Shown here piece after piece: positions 15,720 through 23,846 of a stretch of 39,692 nucleotides of DNA (position 1 is its first letter; each line of letters opens with the position of its first letter). The DNA is from Sebaldella sp. S0638. Lineage in GTDB: Bacteria; Fusobacteriota; Fusobacteriia; Fusobacteriales; Leptotrichiaceae. A model generated the notes under the pieces. That model saw only the letters and a list, made by a program, of their open reading frames with translations, was not told the DNA's origin and did no database searches. The translations under genes were made by a program, and so were the position numbers. The stretch is taken from positions 1 to 39,692 of the forward strand of contig NZ_JAMZGM010000031.1 of the NCBI RefSeq assembly GCF_024158605.1, written 5' to 3'.

Positions 15720-17474
15720 CTACACTTCCCTGTTCATAAGCTCTTCATTCTTGCTTATAAATTTATCTATTAATTCCTGTGCAATTTCTGGACTCAGCTT
15801 TCCGTTCATACTCTCGGTTTCAAAAAATCTTTTAGGAAATTTTATATCTCTTTGATTATAGCCAAGAGCCTTTTTTATACGCAGCTTTGTTCTGTAAATT
15901 CTTTCAGATATTGCAGTAAGTTCCTCATCTGTTGTTTCTCTGCCGATAGAATTCAAAACTTTCAAAACTTTTTCCCTGCTGTATACCTTTCTTGCGAACA
16001 GGCATATTATCAGAGAATTAAGCATACATCTTTCCACTTCTACTTTATAAAGCTTATCCACCAGTTTATCCCCGTCAAATTCTCCGTCACCGCTCTGATC
16101 TATAGAATATCCTCCATTGCATAAATGCGAGTGCCTCGTTCCCACGGCTGCTCCAACAAGCGCGCCGTAACCTGTGTGATATCCCGCCATTTCATTTTTT
16201 GATATTTCCATTGCAAAGTCTGATCCGCCGTATTTTGCCGAAACATAAGCAGACCCCTTGCCAAGATCCCTGTAAAATTCATTTATTCCTTTAGCTGTAT
16301 ATTCTATAGCTTTCGCATAACTTTCAGAATCTCCGAAAGCTAAGGGAAGCATCGTCTGTTCCTCTGTTATCATACCTTTTGCCAAAGCCTCGGTTGCCCA
16401 TCCAAGCACCACTCCCATGGACATTGCATCAAATCCTGTTTTCTCCACATGATCAATTAAATTCAATACCTCTTCTGAAGTCTTAACCCCGAGAAAAGTC
16501 CCAAGTGAAAATATCAGTTCATAATCATACGCCACTGTAAGTGACTCATATTCATGCCCTTTGTCAAACTGCCTTCTCAGCTGCCCAATATGTATGCATC
16601 CCACAGGACACCCGGTGCATGACATTTTTCTCACAAGATTTTTATCTGCAAAAGTTTCTCCTGATATATCTTCACTGTTTTCAAAAGATGTCTGCTGGAG
16701 ATTTCGTGTGGGAAGAGCTCCGGCAGCATTCAGCGGCTCTATATTAACAGGTGTTCCCAGATCATGATATTTTGTCATGGCTGTTGTTTCACTGCATTCT
16801 TTATATATTTCCTGATATGTTGAAAAATAATTTTTAAAATCTTTAATTGGAATATCCTTATCTCCTATTGTCAGAACAGCTTTTAGATTTTTACTCCCAA
16901 AACATGCTCCAAGCCCCAGCCTTCCAAAATGTCTGAAAATATCCACACATACACATGCGAAACTGCTCAGATTTTCTCCCGCCGGACCAATACTTACTAT
17001 ACTTCTCTTCCTGTGACCTTTTTCTCTTTCACGAAGTATTCTCTCTACTTCATTGGGATCTAAGCCCCACATTGCCCTTGCATCTTTGAATTCCACATTA
17101 TTCTTCTTTATAGATACGTAAACCGGCTTATCTGACTTTCCGGTAATTACCATTGCATCATATCCCGCATAAAACAAAGACATTGCCATTCTTCCGCCTG
17201 CATAGCTTTCACCGTACTCTCCTGTAAGCGGTGATATGAAAGTTGCTACTGTTTTTGTAATAACCGGGAATATTGTACTTGCAGCCCCTATAGCAAATAT
17301 TACCGGCTGTCTTTCATCCAGAGGATCAAGACCGGGATGCATGTTTTCTTCAAGAAGCTTCGAAGCTACACCCACTCCTCCAAGATATTCATACAGATCT
17401 TCTCTGTGTTCTATTCTCACTTTTTTAGCAGTAAGATCTACATGTAATACTCTTATATATTTTTCATAAATCAT
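15720..17474 (-). CDS. aldehyde:ferredoxin oxidoreductase family (tungsten/molybdopterin) enzyme
   Basis: 584 residues, close to the usual 600. The AOR N-terminal domain starts at residue 1 (YIRVLHVDLT, LGGVGVASKLL; cofactor-binding YAGGRMA at about 91-97). The [4Fe-4S] ligands are C286, C289 and C293 in CTGCPVGC; C483 or C491 is the likely fourth. The middle and C-terminal domains are full length. Such enzymes oxidise aldehydes or reduce carboxylic acids with two pterins around W or Mo; substrate is not deducible. Its start overlaps the end of the ferredoxin gene by 11 bp and its GGAGG lies inside it, so translation is coupled. The arrangement recalls YdhY-YdhV and archaeal AOR/WOR loci. Confidence 0.92.
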   Translation of the reverse strand: MIYEKYIRVLHVDLTAKKVRIEHREDLYEYLGGVGVASKLLEENMHPGLDPLDERQPVIFAIGAASTIFPVITKTVATFISPLTGEYGESYAGGRMAMSLFYAGYDAMVITGKSDKPVYVSIKKNNVEFKDARAMWGLDPNEVERILREREKGHRKRSIVSIGPAGENLSSFACVCVDIFRHFGRLGLGACFGSKNLKAVLTIGDKDIPIKDFKNYFSTYQEIYKECSETTAMTKYHDLGTPVNIEPLNAAGALPTRNLQQTSFENSEDISGETFADKNLVRKMSCTGCPVGCIHIGQLRRQFDKGHEYESLTVAYDYELIFSLGTFLGVKTSEEVLNLIDHVEKTGFDAMSMGVVLGWATEALAKGMITEEQTMLPLAFGDSESYAKAIEYTAKGINEFYRDLGKGSAYVSAKYGGSDFAMEISKNEMAGYHTGYGALVGAAVGTRHSHLCNGGYSIDQSGDGEFDGDKLVDKLYKVEVERCMLNSLIICLFARKVYSREKVLKVLNSIGRETTDEELTAISERIYRTKLRIKKALGYNQRDIKFPKRFFETESMNGKLSPEIAQELIDKFISKNEELMNREV

Positions 17475-17883
17475 TTCCTGCCTCCTCCATTCTTAGACAA
17501 TCATGCGGGCAAAATCTGGCACATGCACCGCAATGTTTGCATATTATCGGTCTGTCTTCTGTTTCATCCCAATGAACTGCATTTACTATACATGCCTGTT
17601 CACAAGAACCGCATCCTATGCATTTCTCCGAAATGAATTTCACACCGCCGCCGGCTCTTTTTTCCAATGCTCCGGATGGGCATGATTCTGCGCAGGCTCT
17701 GTCATTTTTACATGCAAGACATACTATTCCTACGAATCTTCCCGCTATACCTCCGCTCGTTCTGATTTTTATAGCGCTTTTAGTTAACGAATGACTCTTA
17801 TGATTTACTATAGAACATATATTCATGCATGTAAAACAACCGAGACACTTTTTCATTTCATCTGCCCGAAGTACTTTTGACAC
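17464..17883 (-). CDS. polyferredoxin with four [4Fe-4S] motifs, partner of AOR
   Basis: 139 residues from the GTG at 17883, 8 nt after GAGG; the GTG and ATG upstream (17892, 17889) lie within or right beside the Shine-Dalgarno. Cysteines group into four motifs: C13/16/19/23, C55/58/64/68, C88/91/94/98 and C115/118/121/125, plus C129. This is the layout of electron-transfer subunits of the DmsB/HycB/YdhY kind in a small form. It overlaps the AOR gene and is first in the operon, so it is the likely electron acceptor of the oxidoreductase. No membrane anchor or signal peptide is seen, so it should be cytoplasmic. Confidence 0.9.
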   Translation of the reverse strand: MSKVLRADEMKKCLGCFTCMNICSIVNHKSHSLTKSAIKIRTSGGIAGRFVGIVCLACKNDRACAESCPSGALEKRAGGGVKFISEKCIGCGSCEQACIVNAVHWDETEDRPIICKHCGACARFCPHDCLRMEEAGNDL

Positions 17884-18235
17884 TTCCATCACCTCTTTAA
17901 ATTCTCTTTTTCTTCCTCTTCCAAAGGCTGTACTTATCCAATATCTTTTTTGTTTCTGCCCAAATAAAATATTTTAACTAACAAATAATTTGACGTTAAA
18001 ATATACTATCAAATGAAATTTTGTTTATTCCATTTTATTTATTTTACCTCGATTTTGTGAAAAAATCAACAATTTCACAAATTTTTTATATATTATTTTT
18101 TTACTGATAATTACTTTTTTATCCTGAATTCTAAGGCTGATAAATCAATCAGCAAATTATATGACAGATTTTTTTTGTTTTTTATTATAATTTATATCTC
18201 ATATTTTTTCACAATTTCCCTTATTACAAAAAAAA
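17884..18235. other. AT-rich intergenic region upstream of the ferredoxin gene
   Basis: About 350 bp with no gene on either strand. It contains an inverted repeat, TTTGTGAAA and TTTCACAAA (18054-18062 and 18073-18081, 10-nt spacer). A possible weak minus-strand promoter (TTGATA at 18007-18012, 17 bp, ATTATT) could serve the ferredoxin-AOR operon. The half-site spacing does not fit Rex or CRP boxes. Confidence 0.35.
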
Positions 18236-18252
18236 GCTGCCATTACGGCAGC
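18236..18252 (-). terminator. terminator of the secreted protein gene
   Basis: GCTGCC, 5-nt loop, GGCAGC, followed on the minus strand by eight T's. It lies 9 bp past the stop at 18261. Confidence 0.85.
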
Positions 18253-18260
18253 CTGATCCA

Positions 18261-18899
18261 TTATAAATCATTAAGCATATCTTGTTTTATTTTTTCTTTT
18301 TGCTTCTTTTCATTTTCTATTCTGATTCTCTGAAGTTCTTTTTCTTCTGTCTCGCCTTTAATCACTCTGTCATACTGTGTAGGACTCTGATAATAAAAAG
18401 TTATCATATCAGGATCAAAAATAATAAAAAAACTATTCTCCCTGTCTCTTGTAATAAGCATCTTTAATTCATCAGTATTTGTCTCTATTATTTTCCCTTT
18501 ATATTTAGTACTGTAAGTATCCTGCAGTCCTCTTGAAATTTCCGCATCTGCCCGTCCAAAGCCGATCCAGCTTACCAGCCTGTCATTTTCATAATTTAAC
18601 TTCAGTTCTGACAATACCATTCCCGCAAAATTAATATTAGTGAATATTAACTCATTTCCACGGTCTGTATAATTTTTTCCTTCAAAAAATTTTATTGCTG
18701 TATCTTTTGAAGTATTCCATTCAAAAGCCCTGAAATTGAAATCTTTTCCGGTTTTCGGAAGAAAGTAATCACTTTTTCTCATAAGAAGTTCTTTTTCAGC
18801 ATAATGACTTCTTATTATCTTTTTAGTGTCTATCCCCGTTATATCAGAAAATGAAATGCAAAAGAAAGCTAATGTCATTGCAAATATAATTTTCTTCAT
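18261..18899 (-). CDS. exported protein of unknown function
   Basis: 212 residues from the ATG at 18899, 6 nt after AGGAGG; an upstream in-frame ATG (18926) precedes that site and would bury the signal peptide. The N-terminus is a signal peptide (MKKIIFAMTLAFFCISFS, cut probable near residue 18-22). The mature part is mixed alpha/beta with conserved-looking F-N-F-R-A-F-E-W-N and a C-terminal charged helix rich in Glu and Lys (about 185-212). No lipobox and no recognised family. Monocistronic with a strong terminator. Confidence 0.78.
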   Translation of the reverse strand: MKKIIFAMTLAFFCISFSDITGIDTKKIIRSHYAEKELLMRKSDYFLPKTGKDFNFRAFEWNTSKDTAIKFFEGKNYTDRGNELIFTNINFAGMVLSELKLNYENDRLVSWIGFGRADAEISRGLQDTYSTKYKGKIIETNTDELKMLITRDRENSFFIIFDPDMITFYYQSPTQYDRVIKGETEEKELQRIRIENEKKQKEKIKQDMLNDL

Positions 18900-18969
18900 T
18901 CCATCCCTCCTAAAAACATTATTCATGTTATAATTTTACATTATAATCGAAAAAATTTCAACTATGCAG

Positions 18970-19455
18970 TTAAAATGCTTCCATAATATTATCTACCCAA
19001 GTCTCTACCATTGTTTCCATATTGTATTTTGTCTGTTTCAGCGGATTTAAAAATTCCATTTCGCTTATCACTTCATTTTCATAAAGTTCTTTTTTCATGT
19101 TTTCCAGCGCTTTTCCCATTCCGCCTTTACCACAGCTAAATAAAGCTACTTTCTTTTCCTTTATTTTATTCTCTGAAAAAAAAGTCTTTAATGCCGGAGC
19201 ATAATTCAATTTCCATACCGGTGTCCCCAGAAAGATAAAATCATAAGAATCAACATTCTTTTCCAACGGAAAGAGTTCAGGGTGTTCATTTGCAAAAGCC
19301 TGTTTTCCGCCAAAAATATATTTTAGTATTCCCTTAGCTTTTACATCTGCTTTAGGTTTCAATTCCAAAATTTCGGCATTCACGCTTTTACTGATCTCTT
19401 CTGCCACATACTTGCAATTTCCTTCAAAAGAATAATAAACTATCAAAATTTTCAT
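18970..19455 (-). CDS. flavodoxin family protein
   Basis: 161 residues from the ATG at 19455, 7 nt after GGAG; the upstream GTG (19470) precedes the ribosome binding site. The N-terminus MKILIVYYSFEGNCKYVAEEI is the FMN phosphate-binding loop of the flavodoxin fold (S-x-E-G-N in place of T-x-T-G-N). Further flavodoxin-like segments are YDFIFLGTPVWKLNYAPALKTF and KKVALFSCGKGGMGKALENM. Likely a small FMN electron-transfer or reductase protein. Not in an evident operon: it lies divergent from ada and 70 bp upstream of the exported-protein gene. Confidence 0.85.
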   Translation of the reverse strand: MKILIVYYSFEGNCKYVAEEISKSVNAEILELKPKADVKAKGILKYIFGGKQAFANEHPELFPLEKNVDSYDFIFLGTPVWKLNYAPALKTFFSENKIKEKKVALFSCGKGGMGKALENMKKELYENEVISEMEFLNPLKQTKYNMETMVETWVDNIMEAF

Positions 19456-19698
19456 ACTATTTCTCCTCACTAAAATAATTATAAAAATTTACATAATCTC
19501 AATTGCTAGAAATTTTTTATTTAATTGCCAAATATCAGTGTTATAGATGTGTTTCTGTTGAATAGAATATTTTCTCTTTGTAAATGATATCACATTATTT
19601 ATTTAATATCTACCTCGATATATAAAGTTTATATATTTTTTCTTAAAAAATTAATTTTAAATAAACTTTACACAAAAAAATATATGTTAATTTTTCGG

Positions 19699-19728
19699 TT
19701 GAAAAAATCCTCTGATATCAGGTATACT
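19699..19728 (+). promoter_or_regulatory. promoter of ada
   Basis: TTGAAA (19699-19704), 18 bp, TATACT (19723-19728), giving a short leader before the start at 19750. A possible Ada box (AAAGCGCA-like) was not found. Confidence 0.6.
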
Positions 19729-19749
19729 AAAATAAAAAGGAGTATGTCC

Positions 19750-20799
19750 ATGAAACTGAAATTTGAAGAAATGTATAATGCTTTATTAAATAAAGACAGT
19801 TCTTATGAAGGAAGTTTTTTTGCCGGAATAAAAACTACAGGAATATTCTGTCGTCCTACATGTACCGCAAGAAAACCCAAAAAAGAAAACGTAGAATTTT
19901 TTTCTACAAGTAAAGAGGCAGTATCGCATGGATACAGACCCTGCAAAGTCTGCCATCCGCTGGAACATTTAGGTTCTACTCCGGAGTTTATAAACATCAT
20001 TCTGGAAAAGCTGGAGAAAAATCCTGATGAAAAAATAAAAGACAGTGATCTTTTTGAATTGAATATAGAACCAAACAAAGTAAGAAGATGGTTCAAAAAA
20101 AATCTTAATATTACTTTTCATGAATATCAGAGAATGTTAAAAATAAATTCTGCACTGCATCAGATTTCCAGCGGGGAAAAGGTAATCGATTCGGCTTTTG
20201 ACAGCGGATATAGTTCACTCAGCGGTTTTTCGCACGCTTTTAAAAATGCTACAGGGACTATCCCGTCAGATTCTGCTGAAATAAATGTTATTAATATAAT
20301 GCGTTTTACTACTCCTCTGGGTCCAATGACTGCATGTGCCGATGAAAACGGTGTGTATCTTCTGGAGTTTTCTGACAGAAAAAATCTTGAAGACGAACTT
20401 GAATATCTAAAAAAAGCATTTCATGCCAAAATTATTTTCGGGCAAAATAAATATCTTGATATGCTGAAAGAACAGATTGACGAGTATTTTTCCGGTAAAA
20501 GAAAGAATTTTGACCTTCCGCTGCATACTCCGGGAACTGATTTTCAAAATCTTGTATGGAAAAAATTACTTGATATTCCATATGGAGAACACAGATCATA
20601 CAAAGATCAGGCATTAGCCATAAATAATCCAAAGGCTGTGAGAGCTGTGGGGAAGGCTAACGGTTCAAACAGAATTGCTATAATAATTCCGTGCCACAGA
20701 ATAATCGGAGGAGACGGAAAACTTACAGGCTATGCCGGTGGTCTGTGGCGTAAACAGTGGCTTTTGGAATTCGAAAAGAAAAACAGCAGCTCTCAATAA
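19750..20799 (+). CDS. ada: bifunctional Ada: methylphosphotriester/O6-methylguanine-DNA methyltransferase and activator
   Basis: 349 residues from the ATG at 19750, 7 nt after AAGGAG. The N-terminal Ada zinc domain has C34, C38, C65 and C68 (FCRPTC and PCKVC), where one cysteine takes the methyl group from methylphosphotriesters. An AraC-type helix-turn-helix segment (about 75-180) includes SGYSSLSGFSHAFK. The C-terminal methyltransferase domain has the active site IIPCHRIIGGDG. All three parts are complete, so it should repair alkylated DNA and act as methylation-dependent activator. It is not next to alkA or ogt; the following gene is a transporter 78 bp downstream. Confidence 0.95.
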   Translation: MKLKFEEMYNALLNKDSSYEGSFFAGIKTTGIFCRPTCTARKPKKENVEFFSTSKEAVSHGYRPCKVCHPLEHLGSTPEFINIILEKLEKNPDEKIKDSDLFELNIEPNKVRRWFKKNLNITFHEYQRMLKINSALHQISSGEKVIDSAFDSGYSSLSGFSHAFKNATGTIPSDSAEINVINIMRFTTPLGPMTACADENGVYLLEFSDRKNLEDELEYLKKAFHAKIIFGQNKYLDMLKEQIDEYFSGKRKNFDLPLHTPGTDFQNLVWKKLLDIPYGEHRSYKDQALAINNPKAVRAVGKANGSNRIAIIIPCHRIIGGDGKLTGYAGGLWRKQWLLEFEKKNSSSQ

Positions 20800-20877
20800 T
20801 TTTTTTAAGTATCTATTGTTATTTTTTATATCTTGTGATACAGTTATAATAGTTGATTTTATTTCTACGGAGGACTT

Positions 20878-21795
20878 ATGAAGAACAAAAAATGGATCGG
20901 AATTCTCATGGTTATAATAAGCTCTATTTTATGGGGAGTTTCCGGAACAGTATCACAGTATTTATTTAACAATGCCTCTGTATCTGTATCATGTGTAGTT
21001 TCCATAAGGATGTTTACCGCGGGCATTATGCTCATAATTATATCTCTTTATAAAGGAAATAAAGATAAAGTTACAGGAATATGGAAAGATAAATATTCAC
21101 GTTTTCACATAATAATTTATTCCGTTTTCGGAATGCTGGGAGTCCAGTTTACATATTTTACCACTATTGCGAAAAGTAATGCGGCTATTGCCACTTTGCT
21201 GCAATATCTGGCTCCTGTTATAATAATTGTTTATTATCTGATACGTTTAAAACAAAAAATATCATTATCAGAGACAGCAGCACTTTTTATGGCTCTGGGC
21301 GGTACGTTTCTTCTGCTTACGAATGGTAATACAGAATCACTTACCATCTCCGGCGAAGCATTTTTCTGGGGACTGCTTTCTGCATTTGCCCTTGCTTTTT
21401 ACACAATTTATGTAAAAAAACTTCTAAAATGGCCTTCATCTGTTATCATAGGATGGAGCATGGTTATAGGAGGATTCCTGCTGGGATTATTTGTTCCCGA
21501 CTGGGGAGCAGTGAGGGATTTTATGCGTACTGATATTTTATTATCTATGTTATTTATAGTAATTCTCGGTACTCTCATACCATTTTACTTTTTCATTGAG
21601 AGCCTGAGATATATTAATGCAAAGGAAGCTTCGCTTCTCAGCTGCAGTGAACCATTATCCGCACTGGTGACTTCCATTATATGGCTTCATGTAAGCTTTG
21701 GGATATATCAGTTTGCAGGAGCATTCCTGATCATACTTATGATTGTGATGCTCACACTTACTTCAGAAAATAAAAAAACCAAAAATAAATCCTGA
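20878..21795 (+). CDS. EamA/DMT-family transporter
   Basis: 305 residues with ten hydrophobic segments in two EamA repeats. The first repeat starts ILMVIISSILWGVSGTVSQYLF; the second starts near residue 155 (GEAFFWGLLSAFALAFYTIYVKKLL) and ends with IPFYFFIESLRYINAKEASLLSCSEPLSALV. The lysine-rich tail is cytoplasmic. These drug/metabolite transporters often export amino acids or small metabolites; substrate unknown. A good GGAGG lies 6 nt before the ATG and a TATAAT at 20845-20850, so it has its own promoter rather than relying on ada. Confidence 0.9.
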   Translation: MKNKKWIGILMVIISSILWGVSGTVSQYLFNNASVSVSCVVSIRMFTAGIMLIIISLYKGNKDKVTGIWKDKYSRFHIIIYSVFGMLGVQFTYFTTIAKSNAAIATLLQYLAPVIIIVYYLIRLKQKISLSETAALFMALGGTFLLLTNGNTESLTISGEAFFWGLLSAFALAFYTIYVKKLLKWPSSVIIGWSMVIGGFLLGLFVPDWGAVRDFMRTDILLSMLFIVILGTLIPFYFFIESLRYINAKEASLLSCSEPLSALVTSIIWLHVSFGIYQFAGAFLIILMIVMLTLTSENKKTKNKS

Positions 21796-21810
21796 TTTTA
21801 TCGGAATCTC

Positions 21811-21852
21811 AAAACAGCCTCTGTTTATGAACTTAATATCTAAGGCTGTTTT
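21811..21852 (+). terminator. terminator of the EamA transporter gene
   Basis: AAAACAGCCT and AGGCTGTTTT (21811-21820, 21843-21852) form a 10-bp stem with a 22-nt loop, followed by further T's. Confidence 0.75.
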
Positions 21853-21893
21853 TTTAATGCATAATTATTTGAACAAATTAAATATTTTCTATT

Positions 21894-22232
21894 TTATATA
21901 CAGTGTTCAAAATATGATGCTAAAGAATAATCAGCACTTTCAAAAAAATAACAGCTCACTGATGCTGAAATAATCGAATACTTTAAACCTTCATTTTGTG
22001 TAAATGTATGCTTCCAGCGATATTGGTCATACTGTTCTGCTTCTATGGAAACAAGCCCGTATAAATCAGTGGGGATATCAATTTTCAAAACATCTGTGAA
22101 CAACAGATCTGTAATAATTTTATTATTCTCAATTGCCCGCAGTAATAATGTTCTGTGGGATACACTGTATTTCCACAGACGAAATTTCTTGTTTTGAATG
22201 ATATTATTGATTTCCGAAATATCTTTAATCAT
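21894..22232 (-). CDS. small protein of unknown function
   Basis: 112 residues from the ATG at 22232, 6 nt after GAAGGG; a TTG seven codons upstream precedes that site. It is soluble, with an aromatic-rich pattern: FRLWKYSVSHRTLLLRAIENN, then a stretch of beta strands (IDIPTDLYGLVSIEA, WKHTF) and YSIISASVSCYFFESADYSLASYFE. I have seen similar short proteins annotated as hypothetical in Firmicutes and Bacteroidetes but cannot name a family. No signal peptide. Lies alone between two terminators. Confidence 0.7.
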   Translation of the reverse strand: MIKDISEINNIIQNKKFRLWKYSVSHRTLLLRAIENNKIITDLLFTDVLKIDIPTDLYGLVSIEAEQYDQYRWKHTFTQNEGLKYSIISASVSCYFFESADYSLASYFEHCI

Positions 22233-22261
22233 AAAAATCCCTTCTTGGTTCAAATATAGAA

Positions 22262-22291
22262 AAAATGACCGGTTTTTTGCCCGGTCATTTT
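22262..22291 (-). terminator. terminator of the VanW gene
   Basis: AAAATGACCGG and CCGGTCATTTT (22262-22272, 22281-22291), an 11-bp perfect stem with an 8-nt loop, 36 bp past the VanW gene stop. Confidence 0.8.
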
Positions 22292-22326
22292 ATAGTATCG
22301 CTGTAAAACGATTACCTGATGATATT

Positions 22327-23637
22327 TTATAAACTTGAATCTCCGCTTTCTACAGCCGGAGTCAATACTACTACTCTTGCTTTCGGCGGATAATAATTAC
22401 TTGACAATACTTCTTTTGTCTCATTTCCATTTTTAACTGTTACTCTGTAAGTCGTTGCTTTTATACCGTCTCTTCCGTTAGTTGCTTTTCCGGATTTTAC
22501 TGTTTTTGTTTTTCTTGGTATACTTCCGTTTACTACTGCAAACAGTTTTACTTCATCTGCTTTATCGCTTCTGTTTCCGTATACTTTGATGTTTATTTTA
22601 TTACCGACTACATTTGCTACTACATAAACAGGATTCTGAAAATTATTCTGCATTTTCAAATCCAGATTTCCATAGTCTACCACGGCATCTCTTCCAAGTG
22701 CTACATATGAAGACGGAATTGAATGATTACTTCTTTCTACTATTTTCAATCCTGAAAGAGCTCCGGCATTGAATAATGTCGACGAAACCTGACATACTCC
22801 TCCGCCAAGACCTTGTTCTATCTCACCGTTTACTATAACAGGCGCACTTTTATATCCGTTTTTCGGATTACGCATTCCTGTACTGTCATTAAATGACAAA
22901 GTTTCCTGCGGATCAAGAAGAACATCATTTATCGATTTTACCGCGAGTCTTATATTCTCACTTCTTCCGTATACTCCTGCATTAAATGTAGTAGTATACT
23001 CACCGAGAAGAGTATTCACAGGACTCAGTTTTTCTCTGGTTACTTTCGCAACAGCTGTTTCAGCCACAAGACTAATGTCATCATGTTTAGCATATTTTAT
23101 GCTTTCCTTTACAGCATTTAAAGTCTTTTCTATGTTAATTTTCTTACCGTTTACCTCGTCTACCACAGAAATCTGATCCTCATTAATCACAAGTCTCGCA
23201 TCCTGCTCTTTTACATCCACTTCGGAAGCTATCTTAACAAGTTCATTTTTCAAAGCCTCCTCATCAATAGTATAATGAAGCGGTAAACTTACCTTTTTCC
23301 CTAAAGCTTTCAAAGCGAATATCTTAGCCTTGTTTTTCAGAAAATTACTCTTTCTTCCGACATTGTATGCATCATTCACCACAGTATCAGAATCAACTTT
23401 ATATGATATACTGTCACCAGATATCATAAATTCCTTACCTTCATAATTTAATTTTACATTTTCTAATTTTATCTCATCTATCTTCTTCTTTGCTGTTTCT
23501 TTGGATGTATCAGATAAATCAACACCGGATACTGATATATTATTATATATCTTCTCCGTATCTCTTGTAAAATATAAAAACGCACCGCCAAAAAGTAAAA
23601 ATACACCTGTTATTATCAGTGTTACCTTTTTCCACAT
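22327..23637 (-). CDS. VanW family cell-surface protein
   Basis: 436 residues. An N-terminal membrane anchor (about 5-24) is followed by GVDLSDTSKETA, typical of the start of the extracellular part. A putative peptidoglycan-binding domain (PG_binding_4 type) covers about 75-190. The VanW domain covers about 210-345, with FNAGVYGRSENIRLA, LSFNDSTGMRNPKNGYKSAPVI and GGGVCQVSSTLFNAGALSGLKIVERSNHS. The C-terminus (about 350-425) is G5-like. These YoaR-type proteins occur in many Gram-positives and fusobacteria; no biochemical activity is established, and the vancomycin link comes only from the gene name. Monocistronic with its own promoter and terminator. Confidence 0.92.
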   Translation of the reverse strand: MWKKVTLIITGVFLLFGGAFLYFTRDTEKIYNNISVSGVDLSDTSKETAKKKIDEIKLENVKLNYEGKEFMISGDSISYKVDSDTVVNDAYNVGRKSNFLKNKAKIFALKALGKKVSLPLHYTIDEEALKNELVKIASEVDVKEQDARLVINEDQISVVDEVNGKKINIEKTLNAVKESIKYAKHDDISLVAETAVAKVTREKLSPVNTLLGEYTTTFNAGVYGRSENIRLAVKSINDVLLDPQETLSFNDSTGMRNPKNGYKSAPVIVNGEIEQGLGGGVCQVSSTLFNAGALSGLKIVERSNHSIPSSYVALGRDAVVDYGNLDLKMQNNFQNPVYVVANVVGNKINIKVYGNRSDKADEVKLFAVVNGSIPRKTKTVKSGKATNGRDGIKATTYRVTVKNGNETKEVLSSNYYPPKARVVVLTPAVESGDSSL

Positions 23638-23688
23638 TTTCCTTTTAAACCTCCTTCTAAAAATATTGTTAATAAAGTTAGCACTTCT

Positions 23689-23718
23689 ATTATAATATTT
23701 TCATATACACTAAATCAA
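23689..23718 (-). promoter_or_regulatory. promoter of the VanW gene
   Basis: Minus strand TTGATT (23713-23718), 18 bp, TATAAT (23689-23694). The leader carries GGAGG upstream of the ATG at 23637. Confidence 0.55.
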
Positions 23719-23846
23719 ATATTTTTTATGAATTTTAATTGTATATTTTATATATCTTATAAATTTTTATAACAAATCCTTGAAAATACTGCGTCACAAT
23801 AAGCTGAAACGGATTTTTAGTTATATATAATTTCATAATTAATGTT

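Noticed and set aside
15347-15739. Plus-strand open frame of 130 codons over the MoaD-like gene
   Set aside because: Antisense shadow of the MoaD-like gene and its terminator; no ribosome binding site.
18054-18081. Rex or CRP operator
   Set aside because: Half-sites look right, but the gap (10-14 nt between arms depending on definition) does not match the 6-nt spacing of either; kept only as an inverted repeat.
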